This document shows, in pieces, positions 21,866-34,222 of a stretch of 64,000 nucleotides of DNA. The stretch is from contig CADCSX010000007.1 of assembly GCA_902805475.1 (NCBI GenBank), forward strand, positions 2,604,001 to 2,668,000, written 5' to 3'. The notes under the pieces were generated by a model, which was given only the letters and a program-made list of their open reading frames with translations, was not told the DNA's origin and did no database searches. Every line of letters starts with the position of its first letter. Positions within the stretch are counted from its first letter, which is position 1. The translations under genes were made by a program, and so were the position numbers. The DNA is from Entonaema liquescens. Taxonomy: Eukaryota > Ascomycota > Sordariomycetes > Xylariales > Xylariaceae.

Positions 21866-24390
21866 GAAAAGCGCTGGGTGCTTGTGGAATACATTCAACC
21901 CCTTTCCAGCTGGGCTCTTTACGCTGTAGATCGCAAGCTTACAGGCCGGAAGGAATACAGCGTTGCAACCCTGGTTCTGGACCTGATTCAATATGATATT
22001 AAAATGTAGTTTCAAGTCGCGACTTGAAGCTTATTGGTTTCTTGTGAAGTTAACTATGACCTACCTACTATGACCTCAACTCCCAAGCTGACCTACGTAT
22101 AGGACTCTCATACTCAATAGTTAGGTACCTAGTTATTAGTGGGATGACATACCTCTTGACAGAAAGAGAAAGTATTGTGTATATTGCGAGGCTGGACCCA
22201 GCTTCCTCAGGTGGTACGCATGGTAGATCTAGATTTGGATGGGGGCTGGAAGTGATAGTTGTATTTCGCACTATCAAGACTAAACGGGATAAAATCTCAT
22301 CAAGACCTCACTGGATAGGCCGTCGATCCATGACCAAACCCAGAGTCTATTTAAGATCAATAGCTAGGAATATTACCCCCTAATACCACAATACCTAAAA
22401 ATAACTACAAAATGCAATTAATCCATCTCGTGTAGTTGTCTCTATTTCAAGAGCATCAATGCTTTGATCTCATCCTGTAAGCCCTTTTAAGCCTAGACTA
22501 GAGATTTTCTGGAAATTAAGCGCAAGATGGTGCCATTGCTGTACAAATGATCGAAAACTACTATGAATTTGATAATAGCAATAGGTCTTTCTCCTATTTA
22601 TGGTATCCGAAAAATGAATACGAGACTTATAGCTTATAGGTAGATAACTTAGAGCGAAGATCAAAACAGGTCTTCGAGTACATCCAGCTTCCGGCCCCCG
22701 CATGCTAGGTACCTTAAAGAATTGATTGCCGATAGCGATCTAATGATTATCAGCCTAACCTGTCCCAAGTATTTCATGGTCTTACATGAATTAGAAGCTT
22801 CTGCGGCTTGAATCATTGTTAGGTACTAATAGTTACTCGCTTGCGTTTTGGTCCCTTGATGTCATTCTAACGTAAAATATTGAAAACGGTTGATAAAAAT
22901 ATTATCATTATATATTATATACTTAAATAAATAAATTATCATATATTTCATTATTTAAATTAATAATATTCTTAATGGTGATTCAATAGTAATAAGTGAC
23001 TAACTTAACACGTATTTAACTATTATGGCGAGCGTTACTAGTGTCATTTATATACCTCACACGCTGCATCTAACTGAATGCCATTAACGAAAGGAACGCC
23101 AATTGTGCAGTATATGTTATACATTCTAGACTATCCCTAGCTATCATGGAACCCCAACTTTACATCTAATTCCTTATATTGACCAGGTTTCTGGGATAGA
23201 GGCTACCTACCTAAAAAGTGTACGATAATGCAATGAGCGGAATAGTGGTTATTAGGTTTAAGAGTAGGACGATTGTAGCTTTGGTTCTACTGATAGGAAA
23301 TCATTATTTCAACCAGAGGTTAATATGTCTTCGACAACGTAAGGTTCTTTAATGTCTTGTTACGCACTATGCTTAAAATAATGGAACTCCTACGTTGATG
23401 ATAAGACAACACATGGTCGTTCATACAATAGGTATTACTTAAAGTGCTATGGGTAATATAAGCATCGGCCTTATTATATGTATATATGGCAAAGTTTTAA
23501 CTATATTTTTCTTGGGGACATATGAGGTGTAGAAGTGTTTTCAATCAATACGCTCGCACAAGAGCATAGGTATATTCACTCTATATATACCTAGGTACCT
23601 AATATTTTTAAAGCTGTATCTGGTAGGTCAATGTAGATTTTACCCATCCGTCAGTATCCCATATCGTGATTGGGGGATCCACCTCACATATACACGAATA
23701 TACTAACAAGTCAGTCAACACCTCTACTAAGAGGGAGATAGAAATAAGGGGCAGCCCACTAGGTTCTCAAGAATTAATCCAGAGGTATAGAAATTCTTAT
23801 CAATGGACTCTTAATATATATTTACAGATGTTTAGATCTCGTTTGCAGTATCGGTGCCTTAGATCGTTCTAAGCGAAAAGTTACTCCAGATAATTTCAGT
23901 AGTTTTGATATAGATTCCTTGTTTTATATATCTTAGCCTTCTTCTATGTTTCAATACCTAGCTTGCTTAGCTGCTGCAATATTGACCTCACATATCCGTA
24001 TGTAGTTGAGTGAAGCAAGGTTGTATCGCAGTCTTACTCGTCCTTTATCATACTCAAAAGTCAGGATATATACCTAACTACGACCAACACGACGTCACAG
24101 ACTACACAAAGTACCCAACCTATGTAAGTTATAGTAATATAACGTAATTACGTACCAAAGTCCGCCCATAATCTCCGTATCCTTCCCGTCTACTTCTCGT
24201 CTTAGCATTAAATCCTACTTAAGATTTATAGATGGCTGTATAAAATGCATTCCACCCCTCACTATGGAAGGCCTCTAGAGCTCTCATCTCTTACACACAT
24301 ATACTAAACCCCCACTATCTTTCAAACCAGCTGCTTCTAACTTTTATCTATATCTACTTCCTCAAGTCTCAGTTTTCCTCGACTACAAAG
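21866..24390. other. Large intergenic region, AT-leaning
   Basis: About 2.5 kb. No frame longer than about 77 codons and none with domain character. Holds a short AT-only patch (about 22875-22980) without visible inverted ends, and scattered TACCTA motifs (22122-22132, 23585-23602). The right end is the promoter of the MDR reductase gene. Confidence 0.5.
24239..24245 (+). promoter_or_regulatory. TATA box candidate for the MDR reductase gene
   Basis: TATAAAA, 146 bases before the ATG at 24391, followed by a CT-rich leader. Inferred from motif and spacing only. Confidence 0.35.
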
Positions 24391-25410
24391 ATGGTCCCTA
24401 CAAACCGCTCCCTCTGGCAGGATAAGGCAGGCGTACCAGGAGTCATCCGCGAAAGTTTAATTCCCTCGAAGCTTGAAGATCACCAGATCTTAATCAAAGT
24501 ACACGCCTGGGCCATCAATCCGTGCGATGCTATGATCCAGGACAAGGCGTTACCATTTTTCAAGTATCCAATCATTCTTGGGCAAGATGTTTCCGGCACG
24601 GTTGAGGCTGTCGGGTCTGGGGTCGCGGCCAGTTTCAAAGTCGGAGATCGCGTTTTTGGCTTTACGGTGAATAATGGCTTCAAGGAATATGTGGTACTCG
24701 ACCAGAAGTTTACTGCAAAAATTCCAGATTCATTATCCTATGCCCAAGTTGCCGTCTTCCCTCTGTGTCTTAGTACATGCTCTATCTCACTCTTCAGCAA
24801 ACACTATCTCGGTTTACCATTCCCCACCCTGAACCCTGCTCCTATCAATGAATCGATATTGATCTGGGGAGCTAGTTCGGCTTGTGGCAGTAATGGAATA
24901 CAGCTGGCCAAAGGTGCGGGTTTCCGAGTGATTGCCACCTGTTCTGCTAGTAGCTTTGACTATGTGAAAGGCCTCGGAGCCGACAAAGTCTTCGATCGTC
25001 ATAGCCCCACAGTCATCGATGATGTTGCTACCGAGCTTGATAAGGGTACATGTACCGGAATCTATATGGCGGCCGGAAGTGTTACCGAAGCCTGTCAAGT
25101 TGCATATAAATCAAAACAGAAGCCACTCGTCGCTTCTACCAACCCTGTGGCACCGGGAGATGTCCCAGATGGTGTCACAGTTAAGTTCACCTTTGATACT
25201 GGTGATGGCGACCCCTTTGCGGAGACGTTACCTATCACATTCGGCGGATACTTTCGGGATGCGCTGCATAAAGGGGTATACCAAATTGCCCCCGTCCCAG
25301 AAGTAGTCTCAAGGAAGGGTCTTGACGGTATCCAGGACGCATTGGATGTTTATAAGAAGGGACTCTCGTCGAAGAAGTTGGTCGTAGAAATCGAGCAAAC
25401 GAGCCCATAG
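24391..25410 (+). CDS. Medium-chain dehydrogenase/reductase (zinc-less enoyl or quinone reductase type)
   Basis: Single exon, 339 residues, the normal length for the family. It has an N-terminal GroES-like domain with the substrate-side motifs AWAINPCDAMIQ and GQDVSGTVEAVGSGV (residues about 70-84), followed by GDRVFGF. A Rossmann NADPH-binding domain starts with IWGASSACGSNGIQLAK (near residues 156-172), where the usual GxGxxG is replaced by the GASSACG form seen in trans-acting enoyl reductases of the ToxD group. The structural zinc lobe with four closely spaced cysteines is absent, so this is the zinc-independent branch. It probably reduces an enone or quinone. Such proteins also serve as partners of fungal polyketide synthases, but no synthase lies in this window, so a general detoxifying or unknown role is equally likely. 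Confidence 0.88.
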   Translation: MVPTNRSLWQDKAGVPGVIRESLIPSKLEDHQILIKVHAWAINPCDAMIQDKALPFFKYPIILGQDVSGTVEAVGSGVAASFKVGDRVFGFTVNNGFKEYVVLDQKFTAKIPDSLSYAQVAVFPLCLSTCSISLFSKHYLGLPFPTLNPAPINESILIWGASSACGSNGIQLAKGAGFRVIATCSASSFDYVKGLGADKVFDRHSPTVIDDVATELDKGTCTGIYMAAGSVTEACQVAYKSKQKPLVASTNPVAPGDVPDGVTVKFTFDTGDGDPFAETLPITFGGYFRDALHKGVYQIAPVPEVVSRKGLDGIQDALDVYKKGLSSKKLVVEIEQTSP

Positions 25411-26875
25411 GTAAATGAGATGACCGATCTGGGTCGACTAAGTTAATTCCGTTAGACTAGATAATTAATGATTTAACTGGGCATCTACCTTAGGTCCTAT
25501 TAGTACAACCGATGTATTCAGACAGTACGTCTTGATCTCTCTATTATTTGACTTTAGTTGTGAAGACTGGGTCTTAACCAAGACTACAGTCCGTAAGTAT
25601 CCAGGGAAATGTTTGATATATTAAGTACCCAAGTTACGCCTCATATCCATCCCTGGATAGGTCCACGGAACACAGCGCGCTGTCCAAACGAATATCTCTC
25701 ATTAAATTTAGAGATGAACTTTATCATGACGTTAAGAAGACACAAAGGGAAACTTATGTATAGAGGGGGTGTTGGGCATTTTCCCCCATCTCATTGCTCG
25801 TTCTAAGCTGACCCTCCTATTCCTTAATACTAGATAGAGTCAAGGGAACTGTATTTACGAGGCCTGCATAATCCTTTACCCTTCAGTTTGAAAGCGTATG
25901 TCCGTATTGTCCGGCTCCTCCGCCCTTTTCCGCATGGGTCATATGAAGCTACATCGGGTTTTTACCTATTTTGGAAACTCTTGTAATGTCGACAGCATCC
26001 GATTGGTAGTTTCTAGCTTAACCTCCGAGTTTAAACTCCGGATTCTAAACTCCAAGTGGATCTATACCTTACTAAGTAATCATCAACTTCGGGCCGAAAG
26101 TCATTATACAACGCTGAGTATAATGTCCGAAACCTGGTATTCCCCGAGAGGACTGACTTGTGCAGCCTTGAATAAAGCACAGGAGACCAAAATATTTCAG
26201 CGGAAGCAGACAGGAGCAGTCACTAATGTGTAAGATACATAATACTCTAATACCTAGACATGGCGACCAGGGTTCAGCCGCGAGGAGACCAGCAACACCC
26301 ATCTCGCCGGCCGCAGCCTTTTAAAAAACAGAATAAAAATTGAACGGATTAGAAACGACCGGAAATATACTTCGAAGCGCACTAGGACGTAGCGTAGAGT
26401 ACTAGGGAAAACATAAAATATATTAAGGGTCTAAGCGTACTTACTTATTTGTCTCGGATCACATCTCTTGAAATATAAGGGGGCCGAAAGAAGCATGGTG
26501 CACCTTGTCCATCCCATCCAGTTGGTAATGCCCCAGTCTATGTAAACTCCTTTCCAAACACCCTCCACCTGAATACGTGGACAATAAATAATAATCTAAC
26601 TTCAGATCGTTCTAGCAGCCCACATAGATTGTATGGACCATATGATTACAGAATCGAGATGCTGCACAAGCCTTATGTGTATGATGATTAATACGGTTGG
26701 CGCAGTTTGACATATATTGATCCGCCCTTGCCTGCTAATCACGACATATGTCTCTGTGTATCAGTTGAATTGTTGCTACAGCATCGTATGATGTAATGTA
26801 GGTAGTTGGAATATTCAATGATTTGTCTCGAGCACTTCCAATTTGCTCTTCCACATTTCTAATAAGTCAATAAGT
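25411..26875. other. Intergenic, no supported gene
   Basis: About 1.46 kb. Reading frames of 65-111 codons (for example 25898-26233) overlap each other on both strands and show no family character. Confidence 0.5.
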
Positions 26876-28010
26876 ATGTCATTTTATCATCTTGAGCAGG
26901 ACTTGATGTTGCAGCATTATTCTGCTCGCCACAAAATGCCAACGATACGTTCAGCCAAGTCTCATTTACAGAACGTCATTGTCCCAAACGAGAACACACA
27001 TGCATCGGTTGAACGACTGCCCAAAAGGAGTACCTCTCTTGTACCGCTATCTACGGATGACATCAGTTAGTACTTCTTCCAAATCAATATTCAATATTGA
27101 CAGTGAACACGCTGACTCTCATTGAGCGGAAAGAACAGTCACAACTAAGCCCAGCACCTTTGAAGCTCTCGCCTGAGAGGCAGTCTAGCCCAATGAGGAC
27201 CATGAGGCAAAAGCCGCCCCTGAGCTCTCTTGAGTTTCTTTTTCCTCTACCACCATCAAGATCAACTGATACTCTCCACTCTCCTATCCTGCCACCTTAC
27301 TCTTCAGTCGCCCCACCTACATCCTCGTCCGCTGAGGACCTTCGACGAAATGCCAACAGCGAATTCGTAGAAAGGCCAGCTCATACTATCCGCCGTACTC
27401 AATCTGCGGCTGACATTCGGGGTACTGCCCAATGGAAGCCGCTGCCGGCTAGGCCACTAGAGTGCAGGGGGAAGCAAAGTAAGGCAGATGAGGCAAAGAA
27501 AACAAGTCCCCGACAAACACGGCCCCCAATAGAAGGCACCCTAGTAAGCACAAAAGGTAATCAGACGCTCTATACTCCTTGGTGGTCTCAATAATTATAA
27601 GGGGAAAGCTAATTGAGGAATAATTCGAGGGAAAAGAACGGCCAATTATAAAATCTCAGTCGAGGAGGAATGAAGACAGTAACGAGTACACAACTAGAAG
27701 CACATTGGACATAGAGACAGAGGATCAAGGGGGTAAGAATAGGCTCACGAAAGAACAGATATTATGGTTACATCGAAACTACAGGGGCGAAGCCACGTTC
27801 CTGAAGGCGTGGGGCCTCCATGTTACCAGGGACGCGGACCGAGAGCAGGGACTCGAAATCGTACGGGTGCTTATGGCTGCAGAGTCGACAAAGGGTAAAG
27901 AACGATTAAAGCACAAGAACCTTCAAAGTCAGGTTGACAAGTCACAGCATAGGATAATGTCAACCTCGGAATCAGGGGCAAAGGATATTTTAGAGATGAT
28001 TGAAGAATAA
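26876..28010 (+). CDS. Unidentified fungal protein with conserved C-terminal helical segment
   Basis: I join three segments, 26876-27065, 27104-27543 and 27660-28010, for about 326 residues. The second intron (GTAAGC donor, CTCAG acceptor, branch-like CTAATTG) restores one frame cleanly. The first would be only 38 bases (GTTAGT donor, GACAG acceptor), shorter than almost all fungal introns, so the 5' end is uncertain. The protein could instead start at the ATG near 27193. The middle is Ser/Pro-rich and disordered, with RRTQSAADIRG resembling a phosphorylatable basic site and a PLPARP motif. The C-terminus has KEQILWLHRNYRGEATFLKAW and then a charged helix ending in alternating Lys/Glu. I associate this last segment with uncharacterised Pezizomycotina proteins but know no function. 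Confidence 0.55.
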
Positions 28011-28457
28011 AATAAGGGAAGGGGTGCTTAGCGTACATGGAAAGGATATCGGTCAAGTGGTTAGAGTAATAACTACCTCTGGTAAGGAGATTAACTGGTA
28101 TTATATAACTTATAATTTTTATCATGAGTGCGTACGTTGTGGGGGGACTTCATTAGGTATCCTGCATTACTGATATATTACGCCGATGGAAGACTAAGTA
28201 TAAAGTACATTTCACATATTCAAATAGCAGAGAATAGTTTTACGACCATTCTTTGGTTTTCTCAGCTAATTATTCACTACTCAATCTGGTTATTTCATTT
28301 CTTAACTTCATGATCCACAGTTAATATCATTACAAGTGCCTTGATTCTTTGGAGGCCGGAATAGCTACTAGAATAATTGAAAAAGCCAGTTCCATACTGT
28401 TACGGCATACTAGGCTAACTGGTGAGTCTTCTGCTAAGGCTGGGCAGCAATAGAAAA
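28011..28457. other. Convergent intergenic spacer
   Basis: About 450 bases between two converging genes; no feature recognised. Confidence 0.5.
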
Positions 28458-29066
28458 TTAGCAGTGGTCATTGTTAAACCCCACCAGCATATTCCAATTA
28501 TCGTCATTGAACTTTTGGCCCCTCACACGTTCACTCGCATCGTGAGTCTGGCAAGCATCCACAATATCTTGAGCATACTGGCTCCAGAGCGAGCAGTCGA
28601 TGTAAATATCATGATCGTTGTCATTGCACCACGAAATTGCCGACTTGTAGCTGCAGCTCACTCGAGTACATACTCGGGGGCCAGGACCTACGTGGCATCT
28701 CCCCTTGATGCCTTTCAAGTAGTCGATCCCCTCGTTGATTCTAAAGACTTGAGCCCACCAGATATTATTCGGATCGCACGTCAGATGTGTATTGCCACTC
28801 TCGATCTGCGCTGTAGAATTGTCGTCGTCTTGCTTGTTCCATGAGAAATTAGGGTTCATCTCACGAATCTGCGCTTCAATATTCTGCATGCTAGAACCGG
28901 TTACCGAGGTATCAGGACCATTTTCGAAGACCTTTCCAACCCAAGTAAGATTTGTGAGCGAATAGCCATGTGGAAGTGCCGTATGGTTTCCAAGGACTTC
29001 TGTGTGGCCCTGAACCATAGCAGCTACTAATGAGATGACCGCTCCAAAAGTACTTGTAAGCCTCAT
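28458..29066 (-). CDS. Small secreted cysteine-containing protein
   Basis: Single exon, 202 residues. The N-terminus is a clear signal peptide (Met-Arg-Leu, then a hydrophobic run to about residue 20, ending near VQGHTE). The mature protein has seven cysteines, mostly in the second half: HLTCDPNN, GRCHVGPGPRVCTRVSC, ISWCNDN, YIDCSLW, VDACQ and a C-terminal NDHC. There are three N-glycosylation sequons near residues 27, 39 and 73. The pattern VSCSYKSAISWCNDN followed by DI-x-D-C and DIVDAC resembles secreted proteins common in plant- and insect-associated ascomycetes, some treated as candidate effectors. That role is inferred, and no enzymatic motif is visible. The gene stands alone in a sparse region, as effector-like genes often do. 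Confidence 0.7.
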   Translation of the reverse strand: MRLTSTFGAVISLVAAMVQGHTEVLGNHTALPHGYSLTNLTWVGKVFENGPDTSVTGSSMQNIEAQIREMNPNFSWNKQDDDNSTAQIESGNTHLTCDPNNIWWAQVFRINEGIDYLKGIKGRCHVGPGPRVCTRVSCSYKSAISWCNDNDHDIYIDCSLWSQYAQDIVDACQTHDASERVRGQKFNDDNWNMLVGFNNDHC

Positions 29067-30009
29067 TTTATCGATTGGTTAAACGAGAGAATTGTAGCTT
29101 TTTATGGAAAATTGGGTTTGAATAGTTGAAAGAGTAATGGTAGGATATGTTCGAAGCAATTTTGATCAAGTTTGATTGTACAGATGAAAAGGAAATAGCC
29201 AGCTATCGGTCTTCCCTACACATATATATACTAGCTTGAACAACATATTACCATAACTCTGGGAGATTTGTATTATATGACCATATACTGTGTTACAAGA
29301 CATACCCGGTTTCTTTTGTGTGTCAACATGATAAGTGTAAAACGGTGATTTTATATCAGCCATATAATTCTTTAAACATACAACGCCTTTATTTATCACT
29401 AAGATTGAAATGGTCCTAGCAAGGTTGTGTTTCCATTTGTCACAAATTATTCCTTAAATTATCCTCAATAATAGTTCCGTCATTTCTTAATGTAGGTATT
29501 GTAATTACCTAGAAGGTGTTATGTTTTAAGTCAAAGCATAGTCATAGCCCATTACTTATAAAGCTGTTTTGCGGACTAAAGGCTCTTAATGAAATTTCCC
29601 TTTCTTGTGTGAGTTCTAGCTCTAATACAACATCTTTAGTACCTAGTCTTGCCCAGCTCAATCAAACCCAGCATCCTCTAGCTGTGCCTAGGTGAAGACC
29701 AAATAGGTTCTATAAGAGGTAAAGACTAATAATCACAAGCAAGCAGGTTAAGTACTAGAAAAGTATATATTTCCTATTTCTATTTAATAATTCAAAGATG
29801 GCCTAGAGGCTTTAATAATATTGATAAGTTACAACGATGTTATAACTACTAAACTTTCGGATCCTTGTTTGTTATTAGGATGCAGATAATTGATTTGGCT
29901 TCTTGACAGGATAACTATGGGGATTTAGGTATTATAAGAGTATATTTTAAGCCAAGCAATATGGGTTTCGAAGGCAACTTATAAAGGATAGATGAATAAT
30001 ACCTAACCT
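29067..30009. other. Intergenic, AT-rich
   Basis: Promoter side of the small secreted protein and beyond. No supported frame or repeat structure. Confidence 0.5.
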
Positions 30010-30459
30010 TTAAACCCAAGTACGCTTACACTCCATATGAGACCTTGCCGCTCTATGCGTGTGTGGCCTTGCCTCTTGCCGTTCACACGTCTCTTCATAC
30101 CCACTGTTCTCAAAGCAAGAATCGTCATCTCTTACACTGTGTTTTGAATTAGACCGCCTCCTGGTAACCGGCTGGACACGGCAACTCTCGCACTCGCAAC
30201 CACAGGTATTTGAATCGTACACCTGAATAGTATCTGCGATGTATTGGGTACGCCGGCGGACTTGGGAGCAATCGGTGCGAGCATTATGGTCATCGTAATT
30301 ACATGGCAAAATTACCACCGTATGGCCGGCGTTAGACAAGGAATTGCTCTTCGATGAGTCTTGTTGGTTAAAGAGTGGTGGTATTAGAGGGCGCATATAC
30401 ATTATGGTGAGTATTAATGAGATTAATGTAATCCACGGTATTACCTCGGAGGGTTGCAT
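30010..30459 (-). CDS. Weak ORF: possible single-pass membrane protein
   Basis: Open frame of 149 codons from the first true ATG (MQPSEVIPW). A hydrophobic segment follows at about residues 7-27, then a hydrophilic Cys-, Arg- and His-rich tail with a cluster CGCECESC. No family is recognised, there is no neighbour support, and the composition is only partly gene-like. It may be a lineage-specific gene, an exon of one, or chance. Confidence 0.3.
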   Translation of the reverse strand: MQPSEVIPWITLISLILTIMYMRPLIPPLFNQQDSSKSNSLSNAGHTVVILPCNYDDHNARTDCSQVRRRTQYIADTIQVYDSNTCGCECESCRVQPVTRRRSNSKHSVRDDDSCFENSGYEETCERQEARPHTHRAARSHMECKRTWV

Positions 30460-30614
30460 TCTGTTACTAAATATTGTGGTTGCCAATGGTGAACTTTGAA
30501 TTCTAATTATCAAAGGAATGATTGCGAAATCTGTTCAATGGACGATGGGTCTGGTGGATGTATCTGCTTGACCGAGGAAAAAAAAAAGTCAATTATATCA
30601 TCGTCCTTTTTTAA

Positions 30615-30616
<2 letters not shown>

Positions 30617-30646
<30 letters not shown>
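30617..30646. repeat. (AT)n microsatellite
   Basis: About 15 uninterrupted AT units in intergenic DNA. Confidence 0.9.
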
Positions 30647-30648
<2 letters not shown>

Positions 30649-31704
30649 CATGATAATATATTAGGCTTCGGTATAATTAAAGACTATGTTATGGTACATA
30701 ATTTCTTGCCATCGAGTAACATGTTTGATATTAAACAATTACCTTATTAGCCTTAGGAAGTATATGACATAGCTTCCATACAATACGCCATAACCCATTG
30801 GCTTGGAGAATGTGGCTGAGATCTGTTTTAAGATTTAACAGACCTTTTAGCTGATACCTACAAACAAAGCTTGTGTTGGGTGGGGAAAATTAAAAATGAC
30901 TTGGCGGGGAAGTTAACGGATGTGGTCGCTTCTGAACGCTTTTTACAAAAGCATGTTTATTCAGATTGGAGAAGTAGGCAAACCAAGACTTCTAACGACG
31001 GAAACCACAAAATGGACCATTAAAAAAAAACCAGGTTACTGGCTAGATCGGAAAGTGTCATTGATCCGGGGTTTGACTACCTTAGGTAAGTAGGTACCTT
31101 ATAAGTAACGTAAAGGTAATCATAATCACGGTACGGCACATGGAGGTAATTACCTGGTAGTTGAGCAGGAAGCAGGTATTTTTTTTTTCTCAGGCTCTCC
31201 GTTTTCCCTCTCGCCCTACCGCACTCAGAAGGCCCATCTGCCATCTGCCACCCTTGCTCGTTCCCTTGTGACCGTTTATCTTCTGTATTCTCTGGATTCT
31301 CCCATGGCTTTCTCTTTTCTTTTTCTTTTCTATTCACACCTACTTCCTTTACCATATCTTTCTCACGTCCTGTTGCTTCAGAGTTATGTAGCCATCACTG
31401 TTCTGTTCTGACGACCAACTCGTTTTCCACTTACATTTTCCACCTACATGGATTTGCCCTACCTAAAACGGCATCAGTGCGGATTGAGTAAACTATATAT
31501 GCGTACTACAGATGGTAGTTTTCAGCACAGAATAGATTGCCAGCTTCGACGATTGCGATGGAACCAAACTCAACATCATATAACTGAATAAGTAAGCCCA
31601 CAAAGCTACGCTTCTATCGTTTACTTGCTCCCTTTGGAGAAGGATTTGTCGACAGCTGAAGTGTACAGCGTACATATGGGTACCTAACGTTGTGCAAAAC
31701 GCCC

Positions 31705-31721
31705 CCCAGCCAGCCAGCCAG
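31705..31721. repeat. CAGC tandem repeat
   Basis: Four consecutive CAGC units following a run of C. Confidence 0.7.
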
Positions 31722-31778
31722 CCAACGACCTATGGAATTTCGACCGGGATGATAGTCCCCGCCATAATTACAAGGATC

Positions 31779-31803
31779 AGTTCATCAGTTCATCAGTTCA
31801 TAA
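31779..31803. repeat. CAGTTCAT tandem repeat
   Basis: Three consecutive copies of the eight-base unit TCAGTTCA. Confidence 0.75.
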
Positions 31804-34197
31804 GACATTTAGCGACGACCACCTCAATTTGGCTTTGCGGGACTTGATGGAGATTTATAGAAATCTACAGTCCCTTTTTCTTGTCTGCGGCTCCTACCTA
31901 TCTCCTGGATTATTTATTTGGCGCTGATTTTTCCACACGTCGAAACTGTTACGAATAGGTCTAGGTTAAACCGATACATACGCTACTTGTGTCTACTATT
32001 TCTATAACACTTTCTCCAGGGTTTTAAGGTCCTCATAATACACAGGAATTTCTATTCCGTTACTTATGACACGAAACACACAAGGCCATGGCATCGGCCG
32101 TTCCTCAAAAGATGCTGGCTCTTCAGGATGGGCGATAGAGACGAAGAGGTGCTTTCAAAAAGAGTCCTGAGTCTACAATTGATCGGCAGACAGAATTACA
32201 TTTACCTACCGGAAATGTATCTTCGTTGTTTGACCGGCACCTGGGAAGCGCCCCATTATTTACCCTTGCAGCCCATAGCGTTGGATCACTGGGAAATATC
32301 AATTGGCTCTACGTGCATTGCATTTATAAGGTACCCATCTGCACAGAGTCAGTCGGATGTCAGCATGCATATCGTGCATATACACTACCTATACATCATG
32401 TATATGTACCTACCTATCTTGGGTACTCAACATCAGCGTTGCAGGTTGACAGCTACATTTGAGTGCCCAACTCCTCTGCAATGGGAGGCACAAGACACAA
32501 AACCCGCCTGCAATGCCTTCTGCGATATGGGAATGACCTATCTTAGTTACCACAACAGCCTCCCCTAGGCAGACTAACAAGAACTCTAGGCATAAGAGAT
32601 CTATGAAGATTTAAACTGCTATGGAAACTCGAGCTCTGGGACTGGAATGCCTTGCCGACGGGTTGTCAGGCCAGGCAGGAGAGCATGGCTTTGCCAAATC
32701 AGCTTCCGTCTCATCGTCTGTTGAAGCTTGGAACTTGTTGATCAATCCTGTGGAACCACCGAACCCGAGGTTATTGGACTGATATCATTTCTCGCAAGAT
32801 CGCTTATTTAGTATGGTTATACTGTTACGCGACTGATTAATCCTCCGATTATAGGTGTATACTAATACCTTGACTTGGCTCGAGGTGTATGAACGTCTGG
32901 AGAGCGTAATACAGTCGAAACGAGACAAACTTACGGCAATAGGCAACAGGCAACAGTTTGATCGGACACTCGAAAGACGAGGGGCCTCTACAGACATGAA
33001 CCCTAGTAAAGACCTTGCGTGAGCTCAATGATGGAAGTATAAATGATCTCCCTTGGATACCAGGAGTTGGAGGCAGGGTATGGCTTCTATCGGATGGAAA
33101 CCAACGCACTTAGGTCCAGACAAACAAACCTCATGGTTTCTTGCTGTTCCCGGTGATTGAACCCCCTTTATCATACGCTTGTGTAGATACGGACACCGGT
33201 TTCTCTTGGGCGGGGTGTGGTAAGCTTTCTTTTCTTCACATTGAAATTCTGCTGGGAGATAGATTGAATATGTTGGCATATTTGCACCTTTAGTAGGTCA
33301 ATCTTTCGTTTTTTCATGATGATTTTAGATTTATTTCCCAACAATAGGTCTGCTTTGCCTAACGTTTCTTTTTCTTATATGTCTGAATTTCTATCTAATC
33401 ATTCACTTTTTCCTTATTCTAGTATTGAGATGTTGGGGTCTTGATCTGTCGGGTAATGTTCGGGTTACCAATTTACACATCACCCTACCTCATAGTAGGC
33501 TTGGGGTTCACCTTGTAGGTATCTTATTTTATCATTGGATCCCTTTGTTATCCCACCAATGGTATGACCTAGCGGAATAATGGAGTGGAACGTTAGCCTT
33601 TTACTCTTGGACCAATCATCTATCGTTCTTTCCTGCAGGCGACACAGCTCCTGCGTTTCCTTTCACCACTAAGCCGCCTCCTTTTTTATTTTTATTTTTT
33701 ACTCTCCCTCCTCTTCCCTGACCACCCTAACAGCCTGAACCTTTCTAATCGCGCATCGACGCATGATTTCTCATCGTCTCCCCCTCTAAACCCATATAGG
33801 ATTAGCGCAGGTGGATCAAGTAGTACCGTCCGCTCTTTACTCCTCTCGGATGGAAGGTGATGCTAGCAGTCAGAAAATTTCTTGACCTACCTACCCAGAC
33901 CTTCAATCCCATCACCCCAAGCTCCCAGCTCCCGGCTCACGGCTCACACACACCCCCCCAGAGCCAAAAAGTCCAGCCAGCACTCTTAGCCCGCAGTCCA
34001 GACAGGACCGGGCCAACTCGCCAAAAAGACAAGTGCCTCTTCCTTTACCGCCCTTCCATCCTTTCGCGCCCAGCAAACACGCACGGAGAGACGAGAAAGA
34101 GAAAAGCGTGTGATTAAGGTGTCGTCACTCACCACCATTAGCTTTAGCTTAGGTAGGTCAAACCTTGTTATCTACCTCTTGTCTCTCGTTGTTTTTT

Positions 34198-34222
34198 ATT
34201 ATTATTATTATTGTTGTTGTTG
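34198..34222. repeat. TTA/TTG trinucleotide repeat
   Basis: A run of ATT units passing into GTT units; simple repeat in the SWI1 upstream region. Confidence 0.75.

Noticed and set aside
22875..22980. AT-only patch as a third inverted-repeat element
   Set aside because: No inverted ends or TA-bounded unit could be found, and the patch is short.
24391..25410. MDR reductase as evidence for a polyketide cluster
   Set aside because: No synthase or tailoring partners lie nearby; the P450 is 16 kb away with housekeeping genes between.
25898..26233. 111-codon frame between the MDR reductase and the next gene
   Set aside because: Overlapped by an antisense frame, no motif, and composition close to the spacer.
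32128..32568. 146-codon frame upstream of SWI1
   Set aside because: Rich in Tyr-Leu-Pro-Ile derived from TACCTA/TATACC repeats; overlapped by other frames; no family character.
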